Source of the DNA: Belnapia rosea
Lineage (GTDB): Bacteria > Pseudomonadota > Alphaproteobacteria > Acetobacterales > Acetobacteraceae
Length of the DNA stretch: 64,000 nt
NCBI RefSeq assembly: GCF_900101615.1
Contig: NZ_FMZX01000016.1
Span: forward strand, 1 to 64,000
Reading direction: 5' to 3'
How positions within the stretch are numbered: position 1 is the stretch's first letter; every line of letters begins with the position of its first letter. Shown piece after piece: positions 26,601-34,155 of this stretch. Under the pieces are notes generated by a model, which was not told where the DNA came from, searched no databases, and was given only the letters and a program-made list of their open reading frames with translations. The position numbers were made by a program, and so were the translations under genes.

Positions 26601-26880
26601 GGAGGCGGCGATCCGCCAGGGCGCGATGGACCGGCTGCGGCCGGTGGTGATGACGGCGCTCGTCGCCTCGCTCGGCTTCGTGCCGATGGCGCTGGCCACC
26701 GGGCCGGGCGCCGAGGTGCAGAAGCCGATCGCCACGGTCGTCATCGGCGGCCTCGTCACCGCGACGCTGCTGACGCTGGTGGTGCTGCCGGCGCTCTATG
26801 CCCGGCTCGGCAGCGCCGAGGCCCCGGCGATGCAGGTCAGGCCGAGCAGCAGGAAGGGCGCGGCCGCCGGCATGACGTAG
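23617..26880 (+). CDS. czcA: CzcA-type heavy-metal RND efflux pump
   Basis: The 1087-residue inner membrane pump has the RND layout of 12 helices and two large periplasmic loops. It opens with the CzcA-type VRQRWLVVLL helix and SLPVDAVPDITNNQVQI. The fourth helix carries D425-FGLIVD431-GAVII, the pattern of divalent-cation (Co/Zn/Cd/Ni) pumps rather than the AIG-MVDA form of CusA copper/silver pumps. Protons drive export of metal from the periplasm or cytoplasm through the adaptor and channel. It ends one base before the opposing GH15 gene, with no room for a separate terminator. Confidence 0.95.
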   Translation: MIAPILDFAVRQRWLVVLLVAAAAGFGLRALQSLPVDAVPDITNNQVQINTLAPALSPIEVEKQVTFPVETALAGIRGLQSTRSLSRNGFSQVVAIFRDEVDIYYARQQVLERLTEARELLPPEVEPRMGPISTGLGEITMWTLDWAPRREGDVAREGRPGWQADGGYLTPEGGRLSTELERTAYLRTLQDWVIRPQLRHLPGVAGVDSIGGIVKQYHVQPDPARLIGLGLSFADIAEALERNNASRGAAYLERGGEGYVVRSGGRLETLEDIRAVVVATREGVPVRVGDIARVETGRELRTGSASAGGREAVVGTALMLIGENSRTVATAVTARLAGIGRTLPPGVQLRTVLNRTELVDATIRTVARNLAEGALLVVVVLFLLLGNLRAAVVTALVIPVTMLLTATGMLEGGISANLMSLGALDFGLIVDGAVIIAENSLRHLAERQQALGRALRLEERLETVAASAREMIRPSVFGQAIIILVYVPLLAFQGVEGKMFAPMALTVILALAMAFILSLTFVPAMIALAVTGPVREGDNGPIRGLKRAYAPALRLALRRPEPVIGAAALLFLGALLLGGRLGSEFIPQLDEGNIALHALRIPSTSLSQSQAMQLQVEGTVSRFPEVAVIFSKTGTAEVAADPMPPNVSDAFIILKPRDQWPDPSLPKAELVRRIEAAVTRLPGNNYEFTQPIQMRFNELLAGTRGDLAVKVFGEEFGPMLAAANRIASVLRGIRGAEDVRVEQVAGLPFLDITIDKAEIARRGLSLSAVQDVIGTAIGGREAGWIFEGDRRFAIVVRLPEAVRSDIEALRNLPVALPGGGSQGAGAGAGAASVPLRSLAAFRLTEGPNQVSRENGQRRVVVTANIRGRDITSVVAEAEAAVAREVRLPPGHAITWGGQFENLAAARQRLMVVVPGCFFLIFLLLYTALGSPRDALLVFSAVPLALTGGIALLWLRGMPLSVSAAVGFIALSGVAVLNGLVMLTHVRQLRLAGLGREAAIRQGAMDRLRPVVMTALVASLGFVPMALATGPGAEVQKPIATVVIGGLVTATLLTLVVLPALYARLGSAEAPAMQVRPSSRKGAAAGMT

Positions 26881-26881
26881 G

Positions 26882-28705
26882 TCAGCGCGGCGCCGGCACC
26901 GCATCGGCCGCCGGACGGCCCGGGTTCGGCGGGCCATCGGGGCGGGACAGGGCGTAGGCCGTGTTGATCAAGGCAACATGGGAGAAGGCCTGGGGGAAAT
27001 TCCCCAGCATCCGCCCCACCCGCGGGTCGTATTCCTCGGAGAGCAGGCCGACATCGTTGCGCAGCGCGAGCAACCGTTCGAACAGCGCCAGCGCCTCGGA
27101 CCGGCGGCCGGTCATCGCATAGGCATCCGCCAGCCAGAAGCTGCAGGCGAGGAAGACGCCCTCGTCTCCCGGCAGCCCGTCATCCACCCGCTCCGGCCGG
27201 TAGCGGCGCACCAGGCCGTCCCGCATAAGGTCCCGCTCGACAGCGGCGATGGTGCCGAGGATGCGCGGGTCCTCCGCCGGCAGGAAGCCGACGGCCGGCA
27301 GCAGCAGCAGGCTCGCATCCAGCTCCCGCGAGCCGTAGCTGCCGACGAAGCTGCCGATGCTGCTGTCATAGCCCTTCCGGCAGATATCCTCGTGGATCTC
27401 CCGCCGCAGGGCGCGCCACCGGTCGAGCGGCCCGTCAAGGCCGAAGGCCTCGATGCCCCGCACGGCGCGGTCGAGCGCGGCCCAGGCCATCACCTTCGAG
27501 TAGGTGAAGCAGCGCCGGCCATCCCGCGTCTCCCAGATTCCCTCGTCGGGCTCGCGCCAGATCGTCGCCAGGTGGTCGATGAGGGCGCGCTGCAGGTCCC
27601 AGGCCGCCTCCGACATCGGCAGGCCATGGCTATGCGCCTGGTGCAGCGCGTCCAGCAACTCGCCATAGACATCGAGCTGGAGCTGGTCATGCGCGCCGTT
27701 GCCGATGCGCACGGGGCTGGAGCCCTCATAGCCCGGCAGCCAGTCGGGCTGCCATTCCCGCAGCCGCCGCTCGCCGCCGATGCCGTACATGATCTGGATC
27801 TGCGAGGGGCTGCCCATGACGGCCCGCAGCAGCCAGTCGCGCCAGGCCTGGGCATCCTCGGTATAGCCGGCCTGCAGCAGGGCGAGCAGCGTCAGCGTGG
27901 CGTCGCGCAGCCAGCAGAAGCGGTAGTCCCAGTTGCGGACCCCGCCGATGCCCTCGGGGAGGGAGGTGGTGGGGGCGGCGACGATGCCGCCGGTCGGCCC
28001 ATGGGTCAGCGCCTTCAGCGTGATGGCCGAGCGGCGGACGGCCTCGGTCCAGGGCCCGGCCTCCCGCACCCGGCCCGACCAGTGGCGCCAGCGGGAGTCC
28101 GTATCGGCCAGCAGGCTCGCCGGATCGGGGCAGACGGCCGGCAGGCTGAGATGCGAGGGGCCGTAATGCATCTGGAAATCGAGGCTCTGCCCCTCGGCCA
28201 CCGTGAAACGCGCCTGGGTGCGGAGGGCATGCCCTTCGAGCGGCACGGGGGAGTGCAGTATCACCATGTCCGGGCCGGCGATGGCACGGATGCCGTGCCC
28301 GTCGGGCAGGCGGGTGACCCAGGGGATGTTGCGGCCGTAATCGAAGCGCAGCGCCAGGTCGAGCTCCATGGTGACCCGGCCGCGCAGGCCGGTCACCCGG
28401 CGGAGCAGGGAGGGGCCACTATCGCGGGGCGGCATGCAGTCGATCAGCACCACCTCGCCCTCGGCGGTCTCGAACACCGTCTCGAGCACCAGCGTGCCGT
28501 CGCGGTAGCAGCGGCGGCTGCGGGCCGCCCCATCCACCGGGGCGATGCGCCAGCAGCCATGCTCGGGCGTGCCCAGCAGGGCGGCGAAACAGGCACCGCT
28601 GTCGAAACGCGGCCAGCAGAGCCAGTCGATGGACCCGTTGCGGCCGACAAGCGCGGCCGACTGCGTATCCCCGAGCAGGGCGTAATCCTCGATGCGGAGC
28701 GGCAT
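26882..28705 (-). CDS. Glycoside hydrolase family 15 protein (glucoamylase/trehalase-like)
   Basis: A 607-residue cytoplasmic protein. The N-terminal beta-sandwich starts PLRIEDYALLGDTQSAALVGRNGSIDWLCWPRFD, diagnostic for the bacterial GH15 group. The (alpha/alpha)6 catalytic domain contains GGVRNWDYRFCWLRDAT near 272-288, EYDPR near the C-terminus and the terminal GNFPQAFSHVALINTA. Members hydrolyse alpha-glucosidic bonds, including trehalose in some actinobacterial and proteobacterial forms. ATG 28705 is used since homology begins there; a longer open frame to 28894 has no matching features. Confidence 0.92.
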   Translation of the reverse strand: MPLRIEDYALLGDTQSAALVGRNGSIDWLCWPRFDSGACFAALLGTPEHGCWRIAPVDGAARSRRCYRDGTLVLETVFETAEGEVVLIDCMPPRDSGPSLLRRVTGLRGRVTMELDLALRFDYGRNIPWVTRLPDGHGIRAIAGPDMVILHSPVPLEGHALRTQARFTVAEGQSLDFQMHYGPSHLSLPAVCPDPASLLADTDSRWRHWSGRVREAGPWTEAVRRSAITLKALTHGPTGGIVAAPTTSLPEGIGGVRNWDYRFCWLRDATLTLLALLQAGYTEDAQAWRDWLLRAVMGSPSQIQIMYGIGGERRLREWQPDWLPGYEGSSPVRIGNGAHDQLQLDVYGELLDALHQAHSHGLPMSEAAWDLQRALIDHLATIWREPDEGIWETRDGRRCFTYSKVMAWAALDRAVRGIEAFGLDGPLDRWRALRREIHEDICRKGYDSSIGSFVGSYGSRELDASLLLLPAVGFLPAEDPRILGTIAAVERDLMRDGLVRRYRPERVDDGLPGDEGVFLACSFWLADAYAMTGRRSEALALFERLLALRNDVGLLSEEYDPRVGRMLGNFPQAFSHVALINTAYALSRPDGPPNPGRPAADAVPAPR

Positions 28706-28891
28706 GGTCAGCCGTGCCGCGGCATCGGCCGGCGGTGGGTCCGGGCTGGAGAGGCCCCGTCGGTGCGGTGCTGCAACTCGGCGTCTGGCATCGTCATCCC
28801 TATCCTGGAACGGAAGACCGGCTCGTTCCGGCGGCCTCGCCCACGATCCAGCACCAGGATGAAACGGTCTGCGCCGCTTGGGTTGCACGCA

Positions 28892-28911
28892 CATCTCGCG
28901 GCAGCGAGATG
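28892..28911. terminator. Hairpin in the gap between MFS and GH15 genes
   Basis: CATCTCGC (28892-28899) and GCGAGATG (28904-28911) form a perfect 8-pair stem with a 4-base loop, about 60 bases past the MFS stop on the minus strand. No T run follows. Nothing else is recognisable in the 267-base gap 28706-28972. Confidence 0.35.
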
Positions 28912-28972
28912 CATCTGCCCGGTCGGATACCGGCCGCGGCGGCCCTCATGGCCCAGGCGGACGCATACCGCC

Positions 28973-30160
28973 TCAGGCGCCCCGCCGCCGCCCCAGCGCG
29001 ATGCGGAAGGCGAGTTGCGCCAGCAGGCTCGCCCCCGTCAGCACCCCGGCCGCGGCCAGGGCCGGGTCATCCCCGAGCCCCGCCAGCGCCGTGCAGACCG
29101 CGCCCACGCCCATCTGGGCGAAACCGTAGAGGCCCGAGGCGGAGCCGACGACCCGGGGGTTCACCCCCACCGCCCGCGTCAGCGCCGCCGGGCTCGCCAT
29201 GCCGATGCCGAGGGTGAAGACCAGCATCAGCCCCAGCATCGGCACGAGGCCCAGCCGCCCTGCCAGCACCAGGCCGAGGAAGCCGAGCGCCGCGAGGCCG
29301 CTCAGCGCATTGGCACCGACCAGCATCCGGTCGATGCCGAGGCGAGGTGCCAACCGCCCGGTCAGCAGGTTGCCGGCCGCCATGCCGAGGATGATCAGGC
29401 CGAGGCAGAGGCCGACCTCATGGGCCGGGCGGTGCAGCTCGTCGGTCAGGATGAAGGGCGCGGCGGCGACGAAGGCGTAGAAGGAGGTGGTGGCGCAGCC
29501 GCCGCCGATGGCAAGGCCGATGAAGGTCGGGGAGCCGGCCAGGGCCCGGTAGTCCCGGCCCAGCGCGCCGAGATCGACTCCGCCGGCACGCCGGCCCGTC
29601 TCCGGCAACAGCCGCCAGGACAGCGCGATGGCCGCCGCGCCGAGCCCCGCCAGCAGCAGGAAGATGGAACGCCAGCCGAGCGTCGAGGCGAGCGCGCCGC
29701 CGAGCACCGGCGCCAGCCCCGGCCCCACCAGCATCATCAGCGTCAGCAGGGCCAGGCGCCGCACCGCGTCCTCAGGGCCCGCGGTGTCGCGCACCATGGC
29801 CCGGCCCAGCACCAGCCCCGCGCAGCCGCCGAGCGACTGCAGCAGCCGCGCGGCGATCAGCGCCTCCACCCCCGGCGCCAGGGCTGCCGCCAGGCTTGCG
29901 AGCGTATAGAGGCCAAGCCCTGCCATCAGCACCGGCCGACGCCCCAGCGCATCGGAGAGCGGCCCATAGGCCAGCTGCCCGACGGCGAGCCCGAGGATGT
30001 AGAGGCTGATCGTCATCTGCATGGCACCGGTCCCGGCGCCGAGATCCCGCCCCGCATCCGGCAGGGCCGGGACGAAGATGTGCATCGCCAGGGTGCCGCT
30101 GAGGGTGACGAGGGCCAGCAGCCAGAGGGGCGGAGGCGGCTGCGGCGTGGTCTCTGCCAT
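28973..30160 (-). CDS. Bcr/CflA-type MFS exporter
   Basis: A 395-residue carrier with about 12 membrane helices and MFS motif A (GPLSDALGRRPVLMAG) after helix 2, followed by the arginine-containing ARLLQSLGGCAGLVLGRAMVRD typical of drug/proton antiporters of the Bcr/CflA group. Such proteins export antibiotics, dipeptides or other metabolites. Its ATG (30158-30160) overlaps the last stop codon of the decayed TonB receptor upstream (TGATG), so the exporter was probably the second gene of a two-gene operon whose first gene has died. Confidence 0.88.
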   Translation of the reverse strand: MAETTPQPPPPLWLLALVTLSGTLAMHIFVPALPDAGRDLGAGTGAMQMTISLYILGLAVGQLAYGPLSDALGRRPVLMAGLGLYTLASLAAALAPGVEALIAARLLQSLGGCAGLVLGRAMVRDTAGPEDAVRRLALLTLMMLVGPGLAPVLGGALASTLGWRSIFLLLAGLGAAAIALSWRLLPETGRRAGGVDLGALGRDYRALAGSPTFIGLAIGGGCATTSFYAFVAAAPFILTDELHRPAHEVGLCLGLIILGMAAGNLLTGRLAPRLGIDRMLVGANALSGLAALGFLGLVLAGRLGLVPMLGLMLVFTLGIGMASPAALTRAVGVNPRVVGSASGLYGFAQMGVGAVCTALAGLGDDPALAAAGVLTGASLLAQLAFRIALGRRRGA

Positions 30161-31098
30161 CAGGAACCCTTCAAGGCGGCGGCGGGAAGCCTAGCCCCCG
30201 CCCGCCGCCCCGACAAATCCCCGCCTCGGAAGCTCCGGCTGAGGCCGGCGAAGACGCCGCGCCGCATGCCGTATTGCGGCGCGCCGAGGCCGATGCCGGT
30301 GCCGTCGCGCAGCTGGTAGTCGCGTCGAAGACGTTGATGAGATCGGCCCGCGCGATCCAGCGTCCGCGATCCGGCCCGGTGAATTCCTGCCGGATGCCGA
30401 GATTGACGGTGGCGTAGGAGGCCAACTTCTCCGTCGCGGCGAAGCCCCGCCGCAGCCCGCTGCCATAGAGCATGGTGGCCGAGAGCCGCCCGCCCTCCCT
30501 GCCATTCCAGCTGGCTGAAGGGCGCCGCCGTCGTGCCCTCATACCGGGCGATGCTGCCGGCCTGCACCAGCTCGAATTGCGGCGGGGTGAAGGTGCGCGC
30601 ATAGCCCGCATGGAAGGTCGTCGTGTCGCTCGGCTTCCAGACGATGTTGACGCGCGGCGAGACCTGCCCGGCAGTGACGGATTGCGCCACCTGGTCCCAG
30701 CGCACGCCGAAATTCAGCATCAGCCGCGGGGTGATCCGTGGCTGGAGGGTGCCGCGCGCGCCGCCATAGACGCCGATGCTGCCGCCACGATCGAGCGCGC
30801 CCGTGCGGGTCTCGAGGTCGATGACGGCATTGGTGCGGAAGCCGAGTTGCGCCGGCAGCGCCCCGGTGGGGACGGAGACGCTGCGGAGCGAGCGCGCATC
30901 GAAGACCTGGGCGAAGCCGGCGACGCCTTCCGGCAGCTGCACGCCGTTCAGCCGGTATTGCAGGTTGCGGTGCTCGCCGTGGATATGGATATCGCCCAGG
31001 CTGTCCTGCACCACGCCCGGCGTCTGCAGCAGGATCTGGTTCAGCGACCCGTTGGCGCCGCCCGGCAGGCCCTCGATGGTCTCGCGCTCCACCGTCAC
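30160..31098 (-). pseudogene. TonB-dependent receptor remnant with frameshifts and lost start and stop
   Basis: A plug domain is readable (TIEGLPGG, NQILLQTPGVVQDS, HIHGEHRNLQYRLNGVQLP, VIDLETRTG), then short barrel pieces (LMLNFGVRWDQVAQSV, FHAGYARTFTPPQFE). Near 30500 the homology moves to another frame (GGRLSATMLYGSGLRRGFAATEK ... ARADLINVFDA) and near 30325 it moves back (QLRDGTGIGLGAPQYGMRRGVFAGLSRSF). The whole is about 310 codons against 600-750 for intact receptors, so internal deletions are likely too. No signal peptide precedes it; a TAA closes the frame at 31162-31164. The natural C-terminal Phe is followed by CGA instead of a stop, giving a read-through tail to 30160. Confidence 0.85.
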
Positions 31099-31159
31099 CT
31101 CCCGCGCGCCGAAGCGGGGCGAGCCGCACGAGGGACTAGGGTCAGGCGACGTTTCGTGG

Positions 31160-31174
31160 TGTTATATTATAATA
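31160..31174. promoter_or_regulatory. Zur-box-like AT-rich palindrome
   Basis: TGTTATATTATAATA differs at one position from the Zur-type core TGTTATAnTATAACA, and contains the perfect palindrome ATATTATAATAT (31164-31175). Such an all-A/T core is striking in about 70% GC DNA. It lies 62 bases upstream of the first readable codon of the TonB receptor remnant (minus strand) and 100 bases before proA (plus strand). GTCAGGC (31141-31147) and GCCTGAC (31179-31185) form a wider inverted repeat around it. Confidence 0.5.
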
Positions 31175-31274
31175 TTCAGCCTGACAAGCCGCCTGCCCCG
31201 CCATGTCCGGCCTGCCGGTCTGCCCTCCGTCGCGCCCCCTTGGCCCCGGCAGGGTGAAACGCTAGGTCTCGACC

Positions 31275-32540
31275 ATGAACGCCCTCGCCGACGAAGCCGC
31301 CCGCCAGCTCGAAGCCGCCGCCCGCGCCGCGCGCGCCGCAGCCGCCGAACTCGCCCGCGCGCCGCGACCGGCGAAGGACCAGGCCCTGCGGGAAGCCGCC
31401 CGGGCATTGCGGGCCTCGGCGCCCGCCATCCTCGCCGCGAACGAGGCCGATATCGCCGGCGCACCCGATCTCTCCGCCGCCTTCAAGGACCGCCTGCTGC
31501 TGACGCAAGGCCGCGTCGAGGCCATGGCGCGCGGCCTCGAGGAGGTGGCGGAACTGCCCGACCCCGTCGGCCGCACCCTCGCCGAATGGATACGGCCCAA
31601 CGGCCTCACCATCCGCCGCATCGCCCAGCCCCTTGGCGTCATCGGCATGGTCTTCGAGAGCCGGCCCAATGTCGCCGCCGATGCCGCGGCGCTCTGCCTC
31701 AAATCCGGCAATGCCGTCATCCTGCGCGGCGGGCGGGAGAGCCTGCGCAGCGTCGGCGCCATCCATGCCGCCATGGCCACCGGCCTCCGTGCCGCCGGCC
31801 TGCCCGAGGCCGCCGTGCAGGTGGCGCAGACCGCCGATCGCGGCTTCGTCGGCGCCATGCTGCGCGCCGCCGGCCTCATCGACCTCATCATCCCGCGTGG
31901 CGGCAAGGGCCTCGTCACCCGGGTGATGGAGGAGGCGCGCGTCCCCGTCCTCGCCCATGCCGAGGGGCTCTGCCACACCTACGTCCATGCTGCGGCGGAC
32001 CCGGCCATGGCGCGCGCCATCCTGCGCAACGCCAAGCTGCGCCGCACCGGCGTCTGCGGCGCGACCGAGACGCTGCTGATCGACGCTGCCATCGCGCCGG
32101 GCCTGCTGCCCCTGCTGGTCGCCGACCTGCGCGCCGAGGGCTGCGGCTTCCGCGCCGATGAGCGCGCCCGCGCCATCTGCCCCGATCTGCCGGCCGCCGG
32201 CCCGGAGGACTTTGCCACCGAATGGCTGGATGCCATCCTTTCGGTCGCGGTGGTGGACGGCGTTGATTCGGCCCTCGCCCATATCCGCCGCTACGGATCG
32301 GAGCATACCGAGGCGATCGTGACCGAGGATGCCGAGGCCGCGGCCGCCTTCCTCAACGGCCTCGATTCCTCGGTCGGGCTGTGGAATGCCTCCACCCAGT
32401 TCTGCGACGGCGGCGAGTTCGGCTTCGGCGCCGAGATCGGCATCGCCACCGGCCGGCTGCATGCCCGCGGCCCGGTCGGCTTGGAGCAGCTCTGCACCTA
32501 CCGCTACCATGTGATCGGGAGCGGACAGGTCAGGCCCTGA
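31275..32540 (+). CDS. proA: Gamma-glutamyl phosphate reductase ProA
   Basis: ProA reduces gamma-glutamyl phosphate with NADPH to glutamate semialdehyde, the second step of proline synthesis. The 421-residue protein has the usual length and motifs: PLGVIGMVFESRPNVAADAA near 118-137, the nucleotide-binding region, the catalytic Cys261 in LRRTGVCGATE, and the terminal LEQLCTYRYHVIGSGQ. It opens a co-directional run with nadD, rsfS and rlmH. No strong ribosome-binding sequence precedes ATG 31275. The upstream gap 31187-31274 shows no recognisable element beyond the Zur-like box further out. Confidence 0.97.
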   Translation: MNALADEAARQLEAAARAARAAAAELARAPRPAKDQALREAARALRASAPAILAANEADIAGAPDLSAAFKDRLLLTQGRVEAMARGLEEVAELPDPVGRTLAEWIRPNGLTIRRIAQPLGVIGMVFESRPNVAADAAALCLKSGNAVILRGGRESLRSVGAIHAAMATGLRAAGLPEAAVQVAQTADRGFVGAMLRAAGLIDLIIPRGGKGLVTRVMEEARVPVLAHAEGLCHTYVHAAADPAMARAILRNAKLRRTGVCGATETLLIDAAIAPGLLPLLVADLRAEGCGFRADERARAICPDLPAAGPEDFATEWLDAILSVAVVDGVDSALAHIRRYGSEHTEAIVTEDAEAAAAFLNGLDSSVGLWNASTQFCDGGEFGFGAEIGIATGRLHARGPVGLEQLCTYRYHVIGSGQVRP

Positions 32541-32566
32541 TCCCTCCCCAACCGGAGGGACCATCC

Positions 32567-33418
32567 ATGCGCCGCCTGCTTCTCGCCACCGCCGCCCTGC
32601 TGCCTGCCCTGGCCGCAGAGGCGGCCTGCCCGCCCGACCCGGCGGTGGCCGCCACTGCCGGCGCGCTGCTCGCCGGCCGCCCGGCGGAGCCCTATCCCGA
32701 CCTCTCCATGGCCGATGCCGAATGCGCCCGCGCCAAGCTGGTGCCGCTGCTGGCGGCCGAGCTGGGCCGGCCGATCGGCTACAAGGCCGGCGCCACCGGC
32801 GCGGCGACCCAGCGCGCCTTCGGCCTTTCGGGCCCCGTCTATGGCGTGATGTTCGAGAGCACCACCAGCCTGCGGGACGGCGCCACGCTGCAGCTCACGC
32901 CGCAGATCGCGGGCGTCAGCGTCGAGGCGGACCTGCTGGTGCGGGTGCGGGACGAGGGGATCAACACGGCGGGCAAGGACCATGTCGCCATCCTCCGCCA
33001 TCTCGACCAGGTTATCCCCTATATCGAATTGCCGCGCGTCGGCCTCGGTGGGCCGGTGAACGGGCCGCTGCTGGTCTCGGTCAATGTCGCGGCGCGGCTC
33101 GGCGTCACCGGCACGCCCATCCCGGTGCAGGCGACGGAGGAATTCGCCGCCCGTCTTGGCTCCATGACGGTGGTGCTGTCGGACGACACGAAGGAACTGG
33201 CCCGCGCCTCGGGCAGCGCGCTGCTCGGCCATCCGCTGAACGTCATCCCCTGGCTGGTCGGCGACCTCGCCCGCAACGGGCTGACGCTGAAGGCGGGTGA
33301 CATCGTCTCGCTCGGCGGCTTCGCCCCCTCGGTCCCGGCCGTGGCGGGCCGCAGCTATACCCTGCGCTATGAAGGCCTGCTGGCGCAGCCGGTATCGGTC
33401 GGCCTCCAGGTCAGGTGA
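32567..33418 (+). CDS. Exported FAH-superfamily (2-keto-4-pentenoate hydratase-like) protein
   Basis: A 283-residue protein whose residues ~25-283 match the hydratase branch of the fumarylacetoacetate hydrolase fold: IGYKAGATGAATQRAFGL, SVEADLLVRVRDEGINTA (with a metal-ligand-like Glu), PYIELPR, SALLGHPLNVIPWLVGDLARNGLTLKAGDIVSLGG. Unlike the cytosolic aromatic-degradation enzymes it begins with a clear signal peptide (MRRLLLATAALLPALAAEA) and a Cys shortly after. ATG 32567 has GGAGGGA upstream. It overlaps nadD by 4 bases (GTGA). Periplasmic hydratase or binding activity is inferred; the substrate is unknown. Confidence 0.8.
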   Translation: MRRLLLATAALLPALAAEAACPPDPAVAATAGALLAGRPAEPYPDLSMADAECARAKLVPLLAAELGRPIGYKAGATGAATQRAFGLSGPVYGVMFESTTSLRDGATLQLTPQIAGVSVEADLLVRVRDEGINTAGKDHVAILRHLDQVIPYIELPRVGLGGPVNGPLLVSVNVAARLGVTGTPIPVQATEEFAARLGSMTVVLSDDTKELARASGSALLGHPLNVIPWLVGDLARNGLTLKAGDIVSLGGFAPSVPAVAGRSYTLRYEGLLAQPVSVGLQVR

Positions 33419-34020
33419 CAGGCCGCTGGGGGGATGGCCGCCGGGCGCGCATCGGCCTGCTCGGCGGCAGCTTCAACCCGGCCCATGCCGGGCACCGGCA
33501 TGTGGCGGAGCGGGCGCTGCGCGCCCTCGGGCTCGACCAGGTCTGGCTGCTGGTCTCGCCCGGCAACCCGCTGAAGCCGCGCCGCGGCATGGCGCCCTTC
33601 GCCGAGCGCCTGGCCTCCGCCCGTGCCATCGGCGACGGCCGGCGCGTCCTCGCCACCGACCTGGAGGCGCGGCTCGGCAGCCGCTACACGGTGGTGACGC
33701 TCGCCCTGTTGCAGCGACGCTTCCCGCGCGCCTGCTTCGTGCTGCTGATCGGCGCCGACAACCTCTCCCAGCTGCCGCGCTGGAAGCGATGGCGCGATCT
33801 GGCACGGCGGACGCCGCTCGCCGTGCTGCCGCGGCCGGGCGAGACGCGGCGGGCGCTGTCCGGCCAGGCGTCGCGCGCGCTCGCGCGGCACCGGCGGCGG
33901 CCCGGCGCGTTGCTGGAGGACTGCCGCACCGGCGGGCATGCAGGCTGGAGCCTGGTGCCGGCCCGCGAACATCCGGCGTCCGCGACGGCCATCCGCCGCG
34001 CCGCCGGCAACATGCTATAG
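33415..34020 (+). CDS. nadD: Nicotinate-nucleotide adenylyltransferase NadD
   Basis: NadD joins ATP and nicotinate mononucleotide to make deamido-NAD. The 201-residue protein contains GLLGGSFNPAHAGHRH (the nucleotidyltransferase HxGH motif), the FVLLIGADNLSQLPRWKRW block and the C-terminal SATAIRR in place of the usual SST-IR. The start is GTG 33415, overlapping the stop of the preceding gene. It is followed by rsfS and rlmH, the standard bacterial order. Confidence 0.93.
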   Translation: MTGRWGDGRRARIGLLGGSFNPAHAGHRHVAERALRALGLDQVWLLVSPGNPLKPRRGMAPFAERLASARAIGDGRRVLATDLEARLGSRYTVVTLALLQRRFPRACFVLLIGADNLSQLPRWKRWRDLARRTPLAVLPRPGETRRALSGQASRALARHRRRPGALLEDCRTGGHAGWSLVPAREHPASATAIRRAAGNML

Positions 34021-34155
34021 AGCCAACCCATGGGGCGGGTTTCCGGGTCGCATTGGCCTACGGAGCCTGCTCCAGCACATCGTTTAGTCCAGCAGATCCC
34101 TTCGGTCGGGCGAGTCGCCTGATCGGGGTCTGCTCCAGGAACAGAGGAGGCGGCC

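Noticed and set aside
26978-30319. A 1113-codon plus-strand frame opposite the GH15 and MFS genes
   Set aside because: The minus-strand genes show complete family signatures; this frame shows none.
34030-34122. ATG-initiated 30-codon frame in the same frame as rsfS, ending in TGA, possibly read through (for example as selenocysteine)
   Set aside because: There is no ribosome-binding site at 34030 and no selenocysteine insertion hairpin visible after TGA 34120-34122. The strong GAGGAGG lies downstream of this stop.
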